DNA from: a bacterium 1XD21-13
Lineage (GTDB): Bacteria > Bacillota > Clostridia > Lachnospirales > Lachnospiraceae
Direction: 5' to 3'
Length of the DNA stretch: 64,000 nt
Assembly (NCBI GenBank): GCA_009917555.1
Contig: QZDX01000008.1
Coordinates: forward strand, 1 to 64,000
Shown piece after piece: positions 33,153 through 42,339 of this stretch; positions within the stretch are counted from its first letter, which is position 1; each line of letters begins with the position of its first letter. The translations under genes and the position numbers were made by a program. The notes under the pieces are model-generated. The model worked only from the letters and a program-made list of their open reading frames with translations. It had not been told where the DNA came from and made no database searches.

Positions 33153-34892
33153 CTAAGTCAACAACATAAGCCCGGAGATGTCGGAATCAATTACCAGAGA
33201 GTAGTTGGTATAGTACACCACGAAGCCCGGCTTGGCGCTCCCCGGCTTTTTCACATGCTTTTTCTCCACATAGTCAATCTCCACCTTTTCATTCCCCCGG
33301 CTTTTGGAATAGTAGGCGGCCAGCCGCCCGGCCTCCTCGAAGGCCCGATCCGGGACCTCCTGCCCTTCGCTTTTCAGGATGACATGGGAACCGGCCGTTC
33401 CCTTGGCGTGGAACCACCAGTCATTGCCGGAGGCGAACTTGAAGGTCAGCTCGTCATTCTGGAGATTGTTCTTCCCCACATAAATGTGAAAGCCGTCACT
33501 GGAAAGGTAGTGGAAGGGCTTGGAGGTAATGCGGGGCTTCTTGTCCTGGCTTCTGCGCTTGCGGATATAGCCGGATTCCATCAGCTCCTCCCGGATCTGC
33601 ACCAGATCCTCCTCGGAGAGGGCGATATCAAGAGCCTGGCTGACGGATTCTAAATGCTCCACCTCTTTGCCGGTCTCCGCAAGAAGCTCCGTAACTGCCT
33701 CGTAGGTCCGCTTCAGCTTTCCGTATTTGTCAAAATATTTTTTCGCATTCTCCTGGGCGGTAAGCTGAGGGTCCAGAGGAATGGTGATGGTTTCGTTGGT
33801 GTAATAATTGAGAGCCTCCAAGGACCGGGCGCCCTCCTCCAAATTGTAGCCATAGGCGTGGAGCAGCTCTCCGTAAACCTTGTATTTCTCCCGTTTTTCC
33901 GTATCCTTAAGCTGCCGTGCCTGGAGCTCATACTTTTTGCGGCTGCGCTCCAAGGCTGTCTGGACAATTCTTCTAAGATCCGAGGATTTCTGACGAATCC
34001 GGGTGATGGTGTTTTTGGAAGCATAGTAGGTTTCCAGAAGAGCAGAAATGCTCTCAAAGGCTTGTGCCTGCAGATCCTGGTACACTGTCAGAGGAAGGGC
34101 GGAAAATTCCACCGGCTCCTTTCCCCGAAACAGGATCTGGGGAGCAAAATTCTCCTGCCGGATATCCTCCAGGATACGGGAAAGCTGATGGCTTAGCATC
34201 TCCCACTGATTTCCGGTCAGGGCTGATGGCTGGCTGCCGGAATCAAGCAGGGACCGATGGCACAGCTCCTCCGCCATCACAGGGGAAAACCCGGTGAGGG
34301 TGGTGTAGATGGCTTTGCCAAGGGGCAGAGGCTTTGCGCAGATGGCCGCAAGCATGGCCTCCTCCTGGGATTCCAGAGGATTGAGCTTCTCCTGGGTGGC
34401 CGGGATAAAATAGGCGCGCCCCGGAAGCACCTCCCGGACGGAGCTGACCGCAGAGGATACATGCTTGATGCTGTCCAGAATGGTACCGTCCTCCTTGCAG
34501 AAAATGAGATTGCTGTGCTTTCCCATCAGCTCCACAATGAGAAGCTTGTGGCAGAGATCCCCAAGCTCATTCAAATGCTCGATTTCAAATTGCAGAATCC
34601 GCTCCAGGGAGGGCTGCCGGATATTGGTGATTTTCCCTCCGTTTAAATGCTTGCGCAGAAGCATGCAAAAGCCCGGCGCCGTCATAGGGCTTGGCTTATT
34701 GCTCTCGGTGAGATACAGTAAGGGCAGGCTTGCGGAAGCAGAGATCAAAAGCCGGTACTGATTTTTGTTATTTTTTATGGTAAGAAGAAGCTCGTCCGCC
34801 TCCGGCTGGGCGATCTTGGTAATCCGCCCGCCAATGAGAGCCTTTGTAAGCTCAGAGCGCAGACTTGCAACTGTAATGCCGTCAAATGCCAT
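33153..34892 (-). CDS. rqcH: ribosome quality control factor RqcH (NFACT/Rqc2 family)
   Basis: Binds stalled 50S subunits and recruits tRNA-Ala to add C-terminal alanine tails to nascent chains. Layout: NFACT-N domain (1-about 200; MAFDGITVASL, LRKHLNGGKI at 79-88), central HhH/coiled-coil region with ARQLKDTEKREKY, and C-terminal NFACT-R (DUF814; FHYLSSDGFHIYVGKNN, WWFHAKGTAGSHVIL). 579 residues. At the position of the Asp97-Arg98 pair needed for function in B. subtilis this protein has Glu97-Arg98. The start at 34892 follows AGGAGG; a frame 37 codons longer lacks support. Also described as a fibronectin-binding protein in old annotations. Confidence 0.93.
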   Translation of the reverse strand: MAFDGITVASLRSELTKALIGGRITKIAQPEADELLLTIKNNKNQYRLLISASASLPLLYLTESNKPSPMTAPGFCMLLRKHLNGGKITNIRQPSLERILQFEIEHLNELGDLCHKLLIVELMGKHSNLIFCKEDGTILDSIKHVSSAVSSVREVLPGRAYFIPATQEKLNPLESQEEAMLAAICAKPLPLGKAIYTTLTGFSPVMAEELCHRSLLDSGSQPSALTGNQWEMLSHQLSRILEDIRQENFAPQILFRGKEPVEFSALPLTVYQDLQAQAFESISALLETYYASKNTITRIRQKSSDLRRIVQTALERSRKKYELQARQLKDTEKREKYKVYGELLHAYGYNLEEGARSLEALNYYTNETITIPLDPQLTAQENAKKYFDKYGKLKRTYEAVTELLAETGKEVEHLESVSQALDIALSEEDLVQIREELMESGYIRKRRSQDKKPRITSKPFHYLSSDGFHIYVGKNNLQNDELTFKFASGNDWWFHAKGTAGSHVILKSEGQEVPDRAFEEAGRLAAYYSKSRGNEKVEIDYVEKKHVKKPGSAKPGFVVYYTNYSLVIDSDISGLMLLT

Positions 34893-35048
34893 GGGGTCCT
34901 CCTGATGATTTCCTTCGGGTACACCGTATGTATGAGTGGAGCGCCCGCAGGGTCTGTGAATAAGTACAGCCATTAGTATACTTGACAGAGGGAGAATTTT
35001 CAACTGGCAATCATGGAGCTTTTGCCTGGAAAATGAAATCTCTTATCA

Positions 35049-35097
35049 ATACCCTCAGTGTACAAGGGGCGTGTGTCCCCTTGTACACTGAGGGTAT
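35049..35097. repeat. perfect 21-bp inverted repeat
   Basis: 35049-35069 and 35077-35097 are exact reverse complements around a 7-base loop CGTGTGT. It lies between the divergent rqcH and the 131-residue gene, upstream of the latter's promoter. There is no T-run on either side within a few bases, so it is not a normal terminator. It could be a binding site, a processed RNA or a small mobile hairpin. Confidence 0.8.
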
Positions 35098-35131
35098 GGC
35101 AAGTGAAAGCTTAAAGAACTGCATATAGCAA

Positions 35132-35160
35132 TTGTAATTTCAAGAAAAATTCGTTATACT
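35132..35160 (+). promoter_or_regulatory. promoter for the 131-residue gene
   Basis: TTGTAA (35132-35137), 17 bp, TATACT (35155-35160). Confidence 0.55.
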
Positions 35161-35220
35161 TAGTGCTGTAAAATTTTAGTCGGAATAATATTTTCTGTCA
35201 TAAGGAGAGGAGAGAGGCAT

Positions 35221-35616
35221 ATGTTGAAGGAAAAAATGGAACAACTGGGGATTAAGCTGGCCCTTGAGGAGTTGGGCTATGATTATGAAAAAATCTTTGG
35301 AGGTCTTTCGCCAAAGCAGGAGGAGATCTACGCAACCTACTCCTGGCAGAAGATCACCTGCATGAAGGACGGAATCCGCGGGCACTATGTCATTCACGGG
35401 ATACCCTCAGAGGAGCTTTTGAAGGATCATCCCTGGGAGGAATGGTTCTTCCAGTTTGACAAGCCCCATCATCACGTGCTTTTCACAGAAAAGCAGGACT
35501 GCTGTGACAGAGAGATTTTTATCCCGGAGGGGGATCAGGAGCATCCAAGGGAAATATGCGGGAGAGACTGGTACTATTATGAGGATGAGAGCAGCCTTCC
35601 TTATCTAGCGAAATAG
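35221..35616 (+). CDS. uncharacterised 131-residue protein
   Basis: Not recognised. It starts MLKEKMEQLGIKLALEELGYDYEKIFG and is rich in aromatic and acidic residues (WEEWFFQFDKPHHHVLF, RDWYYYEDESSL), with two adjacent cysteines (DCCDREIFIPEG). It is soluble, with no signal or membrane segment. A strong purine SD (GGAGAGGAGAGAGG) precedes the ATG, a promoter lies upstream and a terminator follows, so it is a complete single-gene unit. Confidence 0.75.
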   Translation: MLKEKMEQLGIKLALEELGYDYEKIFGGLSPKQEEIYATYSWQKITCMKDGIRGHYVIHGIPSEELLKDHPWEEWFFQFDKPHHHVLFTEKQDCCDREIFIPEGDQEHPREICGRDWYYYEDESSLPYLAK

Positions 35617-35632
35617 CAGAAAAGGAGTAAAA

Positions 35633-35659
35633 AGGGCCTGAGAATCACGGGCTCTTTTT
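35633..35659 (+). terminator. intrinsic terminator
   Basis: AGGGCCTG (35633-35640) pairs with CACGGGCT-type arm (35647-35655, with two G-U pairs) followed by TTTTT. It closes the 131-residue gene before the carA promoter. Confidence 0.65.
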
Positions 35660-35672
35660 GATTAAAAAATTC

Positions 35673-35701
35673 TTGCATTGTCAAAAAAAATGTAGTATAA
35701 T
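35673..35701 (+). promoter_or_regulatory. promoter for carAB
   Basis: TTGCAT (35673-35678), 17 bp, TATAAT (35696-35701). No PyrR attenuator was seen in the 100-base leader; it holds a T-run and a family 1 repeat. Confidence 0.65.
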
Positions 35702-35756
35702 TGCATGAAATTTAAAGGCGAATTGTGTCTTTTTTTTTGAGCAAATTTAGGAAACA

Positions 35757-35795
35757 TCCTTTAGTGCTGTCGCGCAGCGACTTAAATAGGAAAGG
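35757..35795 (+). repeat. hairpin-SD leader repeat, family 1, 5'-truncated (before carA)
   Basis: The copy begins at CCTTTAGTGCT and lacks the left GCGAC arm. The GTCGC (35769-35773), GCA, GCGAC (35777-35781) hairpin is intact, followed by TTAAATAGGAAAGGGG, which includes the carA SD. Confidence 0.8.
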
Positions 35796-35803
35796 GGTAC
35801 GCG

Positions 35804-36883
35804 ATGAAAGCTTTTCTGATACTGGAAGACGGACATGTATTTACAGGCACAAGCATTGGTGCAGAGCGGGAAGTCATAAGCGAGATAGTATTCAACACCT
35901 CCATGACCGGCTACCTGGAGGTGCTGACCGATCCCTCCTACGCGGGACAGGCAGTGGTAATGACCTATCCCCTCATCGGCAACTATGGAATCTGTCATGA
36001 GGATATGGAATCCCCCCGCCCCTGGGTGGACGGATATATCGTGAGGGAGCTGTCGAGGTTTCCCAGCAACTTTCGAAGCCAGGATACGATACAGCATTTC
36101 TTGAAGGAGCACGATATCCCGGGGATCGCGGGAATCGACACCAGAGCCCTTACCCGGATCTTGAGGGAGAGGGGCACCATGAACGGTATGCTCACCACAG
36201 AGGAGAGCTTTTCTCTGGCGGAGGTGATACCAAGACTAAAGGCATATACCACCAGCAATGTAGTGGAGCGTGTGACCTGCAGGGAGCCCTATACCCTTCC
36301 AGGTTACGGTTTCCGGGCGGCACTCCTTGATCTGGGGGCAAAACAGAATATTTCCCGTTCTTTACATCAAAGAGGCTGTCAGGTAACGGTTTATCCGGCG
36401 GCCACGTCTGCACAGGAGATCCTTGAAGGCAGGCCCGACGGCATTATGCTTTCCAACGGCCCCGGAGATCCCAAGGAATGTGTCTCTATTATAGAAGAAA
36501 TCCGTACCCTTTATCACACTGACATCCCGATCTTTGCAATCTGCCTTGGCCATCAGTTGATGGCGCTGGCCACAGGAGCCGATACCTACAAATTAAAATA
36601 CGGTCATCGGGGCGGCAACCATCCTGTCCGTGACTTGGCTACTGGGAAGGTCTATATATCCTCCCAAAATCATGGCTATGCGGTAGACACGAAAAGTCTT
36701 GATCCAAAGGTGGCGGTCCCGGCCTTCGAAAATGTCAATGACAGAACCAATGAGGGACTTCGCTATGTGGGCAAGAACATTTTTACGGTGCAGTTCCACC
36801 CGGAGGCATGTCCTGGCCCCCGAGATTCCGGTTATCTGTTTGACCGTTTTATAGAAATGATGGAGGTGAAAAGGAATGCCTAA
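35804..36883 (+). CDS. carA: carbamoyl-phosphate synthase small subunit
   Basis: Glutaminase subunit that feeds ammonia to CarB for pyrimidine and arginine synthesis. The N-terminal domain has VFTGTSIGAE and FNTSMTGYLEVLTDPSY; the class I amidotransferase domain has IMLSNGPGDPKE, the nucleophile in FAICLGHQLMALATG, and VQFHPEACPGP. At 359 residues it is full length. It overlaps carB by 8 nt. The SD comes from the family 1 repeat. Confidence 0.96.
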   Translation: MKAFLILEDGHVFTGTSIGAEREVISEIVFNTSMTGYLEVLTDPSYAGQAVVMTYPLIGNYGICHEDMESPRPWVDGYIVRELSRFPSNFRSQDTIQHFLKEHDIPGIAGIDTRALTRILRERGTMNGMLTTEESFSLAEVIPRLKAYTTSNVVERVTCREPYTLPGYGFRAALLDLGAKQNISRSLHQRGCQVTVYPAATSAQEILEGRPDGIMLSNGPGDPKECVSIIEEIRTLYHTDIPIFAICLGHQLMALATGADTYKLKYGHRGGNHPVRDLATGKVYISSQNHGYAVDTKSLDPKVAVPAFENVNDRTNEGLRYVGKNIFTVQFHPEACPGPRDSGYLFDRFIEMMEVKRNA

Positions 36884-39800
36884 AAATCCGGATATCAAGA
36901 AGGTACTGGTCATCGGCTCCGGCCCGATTGTCATTGGACAGGCGGCGGAATTTGACTATGCGGGAACCCAGGCATGTCGATCCTTAAAGGAGGAGGGAAT
37001 TGAGGTAGTACTGCTCAATTCCAATCCGGCAACGATCATGACCGATAAGGATATTGCAGATCATGTGTACATTGAGCCTCTCACGGTGGAGGTGGTAGAG
37101 CAGCTGATCTTAAAGGAACGACCGGACAGCGTTCTTCCCACTCTTGGCGGCCAGGCAGGTCTTAATCTGGCTATGGAGCTGGAGGAGCGGGGCTTTCTGA
37201 AGGAGCAGGGAGTAAGGCTTATAGGAACCACCTCCGAAACCATCAAAAAGGCGGAGGACCGCCTGGAATTTAAGAGTACCATGGAAAAAATCGGCGAGCC
37301 GGTGGCCGCCTCCTTAGTGGTGGAGACGGTGGAGGACGGACTTGCCTTTACCAATCAAATCGGTTATCCGGTGGTTCTGCGCCCGGCTTACACCCTGGGG
37401 GGAAGCGGCGGGGGAATTGCCCACAACCAGGAGGAGCTTATGGAGATCCTGGCAAATGGCCTCCGTCTTTCCAGGGTAGGGCAGGTGCTTGTGGAGCGAT
37501 GCATCGCAGGCTGGAAGGAGATTGAGTATGAGGTCATGCGGGACGGCGCCGGCAACTGTATTACGGTCTGTAATATGGAAAATATCGATCCCGTAGGCGT
37601 TCACACGGGGGACAGCATTGTAGTGGCGCCATCCCAGACCCTGGGGGACAAGGAGTACCAGATGCTGCGCACCTCCGCTCTCAATATTATCAGCGAGCTG
37701 AATATCACCGGCGGCTGCAATGTACAGTATGCCCTGCACCCGGAGAGCTTTGAGTACTGCGTCATTGAGGTAAATCCAAGAGTAAGCCGCTCCTCTGCCC
37801 TGGCGTCCAAGGCTACGGGCTACCCCATTGCACGGGTGGCGGCCAAGATTGCCATTGGCTACACCCTGGATGAGATTCCCAATGCCATTACCGGTCAGAC
37901 CATGGCCAGCTTTGAGCCCATGCTGGATTACTGCGTGGTGAAGCTTCCCAGGCTGCCCTTTGACAAATTCATCAGCGCCAAGCGGACACTGACGACGCAG
38001 ATGAAAGCAACGGGAGAGGTAATGTCCATCTGCGACAGCTTTGAGGGAGCACTGATGAAGGCCATCCGCTCCTTAGAGCAGCATGTGGACAGCCTTCTGT
38101 CCTATGATTATTCGGATCTTTCCAGAGAGGAAATTTTGCGCAAGCTGGAGATCGTAGATGACCGGCGGATCTGGCTGATTGCAGAGGCCATAAGAAAAGG
38201 CATTTCCTATGAAGAAATTCACGAAATCACCAAAATTGATGTGTGGTTTATGGATAAGATAGCCATTTTGGTAGAGATGGAGGAGGCTCTAAGATCTCAG
38301 GAGCTCACTTTGGAGCTGTTAAAGGAGGCAAAGCGCCTGGAATTTCCGGATACTGTGATTGCCCGTTTGACGGGAAAGCGGGAGGAGGAGGTCAGGGCCA
38401 TGCGCTATGAACATGGCATCACGGCGGCCTATAAGATGGTGGATACCTGTGCGGCGGAGTTTGCGGCATCCACGCCCTATTACTATTCCGTATTCGGCAG
38501 TGAAAATGAGGCGCTCAGGACTAAGGGCCGCAAAAAGGTGCTGGTTCTTGGCTCCGGTCCCATTCGGATCGGTCAGGGCATTGAGTTTGATTTTTGCTCC
38601 GTTCACTGTACCTGGGCCTTTTCGAAGGAGGGCTATGAGACTATTATTGTGAACAATAATCCGGAGACGGTGAGTACGGATTTTGACATTGCGGATAAGC
38701 TGTATTTTGAGCCCCTGACACCGGAGGATGTGGAGAGTATTGTGAGGCTGGAGCAGCCGGACGGGGCAGTGGTGCAGTTTGGTGGTCAGACAGCCATTAA
38801 GCTGACAGAAAGCCTGATGAAAATGGGCGTGCCCATTCTGGGTACCTCTGCGGAAAATGTGGACGCGGCCGAGGATCGGGAGCTCTTTGACAAGATTTTG
38901 GAGGAATGTGAGATTCCAAGGCCCAAAGGACATACGGTCTATACGGCAGAGGAGGCAAAGAAGGCGGCAGGGGAGCTGGGTTACCCCGTTCTGGTGCGTC
39001 CCTCCTATGTGCTGGGCGGTCAGGGAATGCAGATTGCAATTAATGATGAGGATGTGGAGGAATTCATCGGGATCATCAACCGTATTGCCCAGGAGCATCC
39101 TATTTTGGTGGATAAGTATCTCCAGGGCAAGGAGATAGAGGTGGATGCGGTATGTGATGGGGAGGATATTTTGATTCCAGGCATTATGGAGCATATTGAG
39201 CGGGCAGGTATCCATTCCGGCGACAGTATTTCCGTGTATCCGGCTCAGAGCATCAGTGATGATGTAAAGGCAACCATTGAGGAGTATACAAGGAGACTGG
39301 CCCGATCTCTTCATGTCATTGGCCTCATTAACATTCAGTTTATAGCCGTGGGGGAGGAGGTTTATGTGATTGAGGTAAATCCCCGCTCCAGCCGTACGGT
39401 GCCCTATATCAGTAAGGTGACGGGAATTCCCATCGTACCCCTTGCCACTAAGGTGATCCTGGGTCATAAGCTTCGGGACCTTGGATTTACCTCGGGCCTG
39501 CAGAAAGAGGCGGATTACTTTGCTATTAAGATGCCCGTATTTTCCTTTGAAAAAATACAGGGAGCGGACATTAGCTTAGGACCGGAGATGAAATCCACCG
39601 GAGAGTGCTTGGGGATTGCGGACACCTTCAATGAGGCTCTCTATAAGGCATTCTTAGGCGCCGGAATCCGTCTGCCAAGGCATAAGAATATGATTATGAC
39701 CGTGCGGGATGAGGACAAGGAGGAGGCCGTAGAGCTGGCCAAGCGCTTTGAGGCACTTGGGTACCGCATTTACGCCACAAAGGGCACGGCCAGGGCTCTC

Positions 39801-40073
39801 TTGGAGGCAGATGTTTCTGTGCGGCTTACCAGAAAGCTGGAGCAGGAATCTCCGAATATTTTGGATCTGATTCTGGGGCATAGAATTGATTTGGTCATCG
39901 ATACGCCCTCTCAGGGAGTGGAGCACAGCCATGACGGATTTGTGATTCGCAGGAACGCCATTGAGACCGGTGTGAACGTACTGACGGCCATTGATACGGC
40001 AAGAGCCCTGGTGACCAGTCTGGAGAATACGGATGTGGCAGGGTTGACGCTGATAGATATTGCGTCACTGTAG
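36876..40073 (+). CDS. carB: carbamoyl-phosphate synthase large subunit
   Basis: Makes carbamoyl phosphate from bicarbonate, ammonia and two ATP. Two homologous ATP-grasp halves are visible: VIGSGPIVIGQAAEFDYAG at the start and VLGSGPIRIGQGIEFDFCS near residue 560, each followed by GG..GG nucleotide loops and INPRSSR-type (EVNPRVSRSS, EVNPRSSRT) metal-binding motifs. The C-terminal MGS-like regulatory domain (from about 930; IYATKGTARALLEA, DLVIDTP) binds effectors. 1065 residues. Complete and in frame. Confidence 0.97.
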   Translation: MPKNPDIKKVLVIGSGPIVIGQAAEFDYAGTQACRSLKEEGIEVVLLNSNPATIMTDKDIADHVYIEPLTVEVVEQLILKERPDSVLPTLGGQAGLNLAMELEERGFLKEQGVRLIGTTSETIKKAEDRLEFKSTMEKIGEPVAASLVVETVEDGLAFTNQIGYPVVLRPAYTLGGSGGGIAHNQEELMEILANGLRLSRVGQVLVERCIAGWKEIEYEVMRDGAGNCITVCNMENIDPVGVHTGDSIVVAPSQTLGDKEYQMLRTSALNIISELNITGGCNVQYALHPESFEYCVIEVNPRVSRSSALASKATGYPIARVAAKIAIGYTLDEIPNAITGQTMASFEPMLDYCVVKLPRLPFDKFISAKRTLTTQMKATGEVMSICDSFEGALMKAIRSLEQHVDSLLSYDYSDLSREEILRKLEIVDDRRIWLIAEAIRKGISYEEIHEITKIDVWFMDKIAILVEMEEALRSQELTLELLKEAKRLEFPDTVIARLTGKREEEVRAMRYEHGITAAYKMVDTCAAEFAASTPYYYSVFGSENEALRTKGRKKVLVLGSGPIRIGQGIEFDFCSVHCTWAFSKEGYETIIVNNNPETVSTDFDIADKLYFEPLTPEDVESIVRLEQPDGAVVQFGGQTAIKLTESLMKMGVPILGTSAENVDAAEDRELFDKILEECEIPRPKGHTVYTAEEAKKAAGELGYPVLVRPSYVLGGQGMQIAINDEDVEEFIGIINRIAQEHPILVDKYLQGKEIEVDAVCDGEDILIPGIMEHIERAGIHSGDSISVYPAQSISDDVKATIEEYTRRLARSLHVIGLINIQFIAVGEEVYVIEVNPRSSRTVPYISKVTGIPIVPLATKVILGHKLRDLGFTSGLQKEADYFAIKMPVFSFEKIQGADISLGPEMKSTGECLGIADTFNEALYKAFLGAGIRLPRHKNMIMTVRDEDKEEAVELAKRFEALGYRIYATKGTARALLEADVSVRLTRKLEQESPNILDLILGHRIDLVIDTPSQGVEHSHDGFVIRRNAIETGVNVLTAIDTARALVTSLENTDVAGLTLIDIASL

Positions 40074-40159
40074 CCCGACACAGGGAATGCTTTGGACAGG
40101 ATATTTCTTGTGACAGAAAATAGGCAGGTTGTCAGAAAAGCAGGAAAGGGAAGGAGTAT

Positions 40160-41110
40160 ATGCTAAGGGAGCAGCAAAAAAATAGGATAGATGTAGACAA
40201 AACGGTGGCGGCCTCCTGGCTTCCCGTGCGTCCATGGGACGGCCATAAAGGCACCTTTGGCAAGGTGTGCATTGTGGGTGGCAGCGTGGGCCTGACCGGA
40301 GCGCCTGTTCTGGCGGCAGGAGCAGCAGCCCGGACAGGAAGCGGTCTGGTATATCTGGGAGTGCCGAAGGAAGTTTACCCCATTACAGCAGCTATGTGCC
40401 TGGAGGCAATGCCCTTTCCGCTGCCTGACAGGGATGGAGGAATCTCAGGGGAGGCGCTGTTTCCCATATTGGAGCGTCTGAATGGCTGTAACGCCGGCTT
40501 GATTGGGCCGGGATTGGGGCGAAGTTCGGAGCTTGCCGGGGTGGTCCGCAGACTGCTGGAGCAGGTGAGGCTTCCCATGGTATTGGATGCAGATGCCCTC
40601 TATGCCATACGAAATCACAAGGAGGTTCTAAAGGCTCGAAGAGAAAAGGGATGCGTGACAGTTTTGACGCCTCATGAGGGCGAATTTGCCTACCTGGGCG
40701 CAGCACTTTCTAAGGGTTGCCACATGGAGTATTCGGATCGGAAGGCATGTGAGGAGCGGATACAGGAACGAATTTGGGCGGCAAATATGTTTGCGGAGGA
40801 GTATGGCTGCATATTGGTGCTCAAGGGACCCGGCACGGTGACGGCGGACCCGGAGGGAGCCGTATATGTGAACACCACCGGCAACAGCGGTATGGCCAGG
40901 GGAGGAAGCGGAGATGTGCTGAGCGGAATGGTGCTTTCCTTACTGGGACAGGGTATGGCTCCGGAGAAAGCGGCGGCCCTTGCCGTATGGCTTCACGGAT
41001 GTGCGGGAGATCTCTGCAGGGATGAGATAGGGGAGTTTGGTATGCTGCCGCGGGACATGGTGGAGCGGATACCCGCCGCATTTCGGTTACTGTTCACACG
41101 TGACCAGTAA
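40160..41110 (+). CDS. nnrD: ADP-dependent NAD(P)H-hydrate dehydratase
   Basis: Repairs hydrated NADH and NADPH. This is the C-terminal YjeF/ribokinase-like domain alone: HKGTFGKVCIVGGSVGLTGAP, AGLIGPGLG, LDADALYAI, LTPHEGEF and the catalytic stretch NSGMARGGSGDVLSGMV with its aspartate. 316 residues. The NnrE epimerase half is not fused and not next door. SD GGAAGGAG. Confidence 0.92.
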   Translation: MLREQQKNRIDVDKTVAASWLPVRPWDGHKGTFGKVCIVGGSVGLTGAPVLAAGAAARTGSGLVYLGVPKEVYPITAAMCLEAMPFPLPDRDGGISGEALFPILERLNGCNAGLIGPGLGRSSELAGVVRRLLEQVRLPMVLDADALYAIRNHKEVLKARREKGCVTVLTPHEGEFAYLGAALSKGCHMEYSDRKACEERIQERIWAANMFAEEYGCILVLKGPGTVTADPEGAVYVNTTGNSGMARGGSGDVLSGMVLSLLGQGMAPEKAAALAVWLHGCAGDLCRDEIGEFGMLPRDMVERIPAAFRLLFTRDQ

Positions 41111-41241
41111 CGCATTTCGCACACTGCAAAGAAAATCAGGAAAGACTTGTTGAACCCGAGGATTTGTGTTATGGTAAGGGAGGTCAGAGCTGCCCGTTTC
41201 GTGGAGGCTCTATAAGACAAAGCAGAACGAGGTGCCGGATA

Positions 41242-42201
41242 TTGAAATGGAATAAATACACCCTGAAGACAACCACAGAGGCGGAGGATATCATCAGCAA
41301 TATGATGATGGAGGCCGGAATCGAGGGAATTGAGATAGAGGATAAGGTTCCCCTCTCAGAGCGCGACAAGGAGCAGATGTTTGTGGACATTCTGCCGGAC
41401 ATGCCTGAGGATGACGGTGTGGCCTATATCAGTTTTTATCTGGAACCGGAGATGGATCAGGAGGCTATGCTGGCAAAGGTGCGGGCAGGGCTGGAGGAAA
41501 TAGGGACCTGGGGGATCTCCATTGGTGAGGGCACCATCACAGTCTCCGAGACAGAGGATAAGGATTGGATCAACAATTGGAAGGAATATTTTCATCAGTT
41601 CTATGTGGATGATATTTTGATTAAGCCCTCCTGGGAGGAGACGAAGCCGGAGGATGAGGACAAGCTGCTGATTCAGATTGATCCGGGAACGGCCTTTGGC
41701 ACGGGGATGCACGAGACCACTCAGCTTTGCATCCGCCAGATACGCAAATATCTTACAGACGAGACAAGACTTCTTGATGTGGGAACGGGAAGCGGAATCC
41801 TTTCCATTATCAGCCTGAAGCTGGGGGCAAAGGAGGCAAAGGGAACGGATCTGGACCCCTGCGCCGTGGATGCTGTTCGGGAAAACCTGGAGGCCAATCA
41901 CATTGGGGAGGGCTCATTTGAGCTTCGGATCGGAAATATCATTGACGATCCGGAGGTACAGGCTTGGGCAGGATATGAGTGCTATGATATTGTGGTGGCC
42001 AATATTTTGGCGGAGGTGCTGGTTCCTTTAACGCCAGTGGTTCTAAAGCATTTAAAACCTGGCGGAATCTATATTACCTCCGGAATTATTGACGATAAGG
42101 AAGAGCTTGTTGTAAAGACTGTGAAAGACTGCGGCTTTGAGGTGCTTGAGGTGACCTATCAGGGAGAGTGGGTTTCCGTGACAGCCAGAAAGCCTCAGTA
42201 A
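41242..42201 (+). CDS. prmA: ribosomal protein L11 methyltransferase
   Basis: SAM-dependent trimethylation of L11. KWNKYTLKTTTEAED at the start and DPGTAFGTGMHETTQLC, LLDVGTGSGILSI, DLDPCAVDAVREN, and VANILAEVLVPL are PrmA motifs in order. I take TTG 41242 as start: it has GAGGT 9 bases upstream and gives the family's usual beginning (319 residues). An ATG 26 codons earlier has no homologous extension. A weak promoter-like pair (TTGTTG, 17 bp, TATGGT, ending near 41174) lies upstream. Confidence 0.93.
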   Translation: MKWNKYTLKTTTEAEDIISNMMMEAGIEGIEIEDKVPLSERDKEQMFVDILPDMPEDDGVAYISFYLEPEMDQEAMLAKVRAGLEEIGTWGISIGEGTITVSETEDKDWINNWKEYFHQFYVDDILIKPSWEETKPEDEDKLLIQIDPGTAFGTGMHETTQLCIRQIRKYLTDETRLLDVGTGSGILSIISLKLGAKEAKGTDLDPCAVDAVRENLEANHIGEGSFELRIGNIIDDPEVQAWAGYECYDIVVANILAEVLVPLTPVVLKHLKPGGIYITSGIIDDKEELVVKTVKDCGFEVLEVTYQGEWVSVTARKPQ

Positions 42202-42204
42202 TAA

Positions 42205-42329
42205 TATTACGGAACTGGAAACAGCAGTACCCAGACAGTGCATAGAAGGGTTTACGGACGCATGCTATTGCGGCCGGAAATTCTTCTCGGAAAAGATGTA
42301 CTGCCTGGGTACTGCGGAACTGGAATAAG
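42205..42329 (+). repeat. hairpin-SD leader repeat, family 2, full copy (before rsmE)
   Basis: Outer stem 42224-42239 with 42300-42315 (15 of 16 pairs), AGAAG (42244-42248) with CTTCT (42283-42287), and CGG-A-CGC (42255-42261) with GCG-G-CCG (42270-42276). The tail GGAACTGGAATAAGGA leads to the rsmE start. A second copy of the tail word (ACGGAACTGGAA) sits at the left edge. Compared with the copy at 20041 the helices differ by paired substitutions. Confidence 0.85.
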
Positions 42330-42339
42330 GATTTGATTC

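Noticed and set aside
35702-35803. PyrR attenuator before carA
   Set aside because: The leader is short and contains a family 1 repeat and a T-run without a preceding stable stem or PyrR-binding loop.
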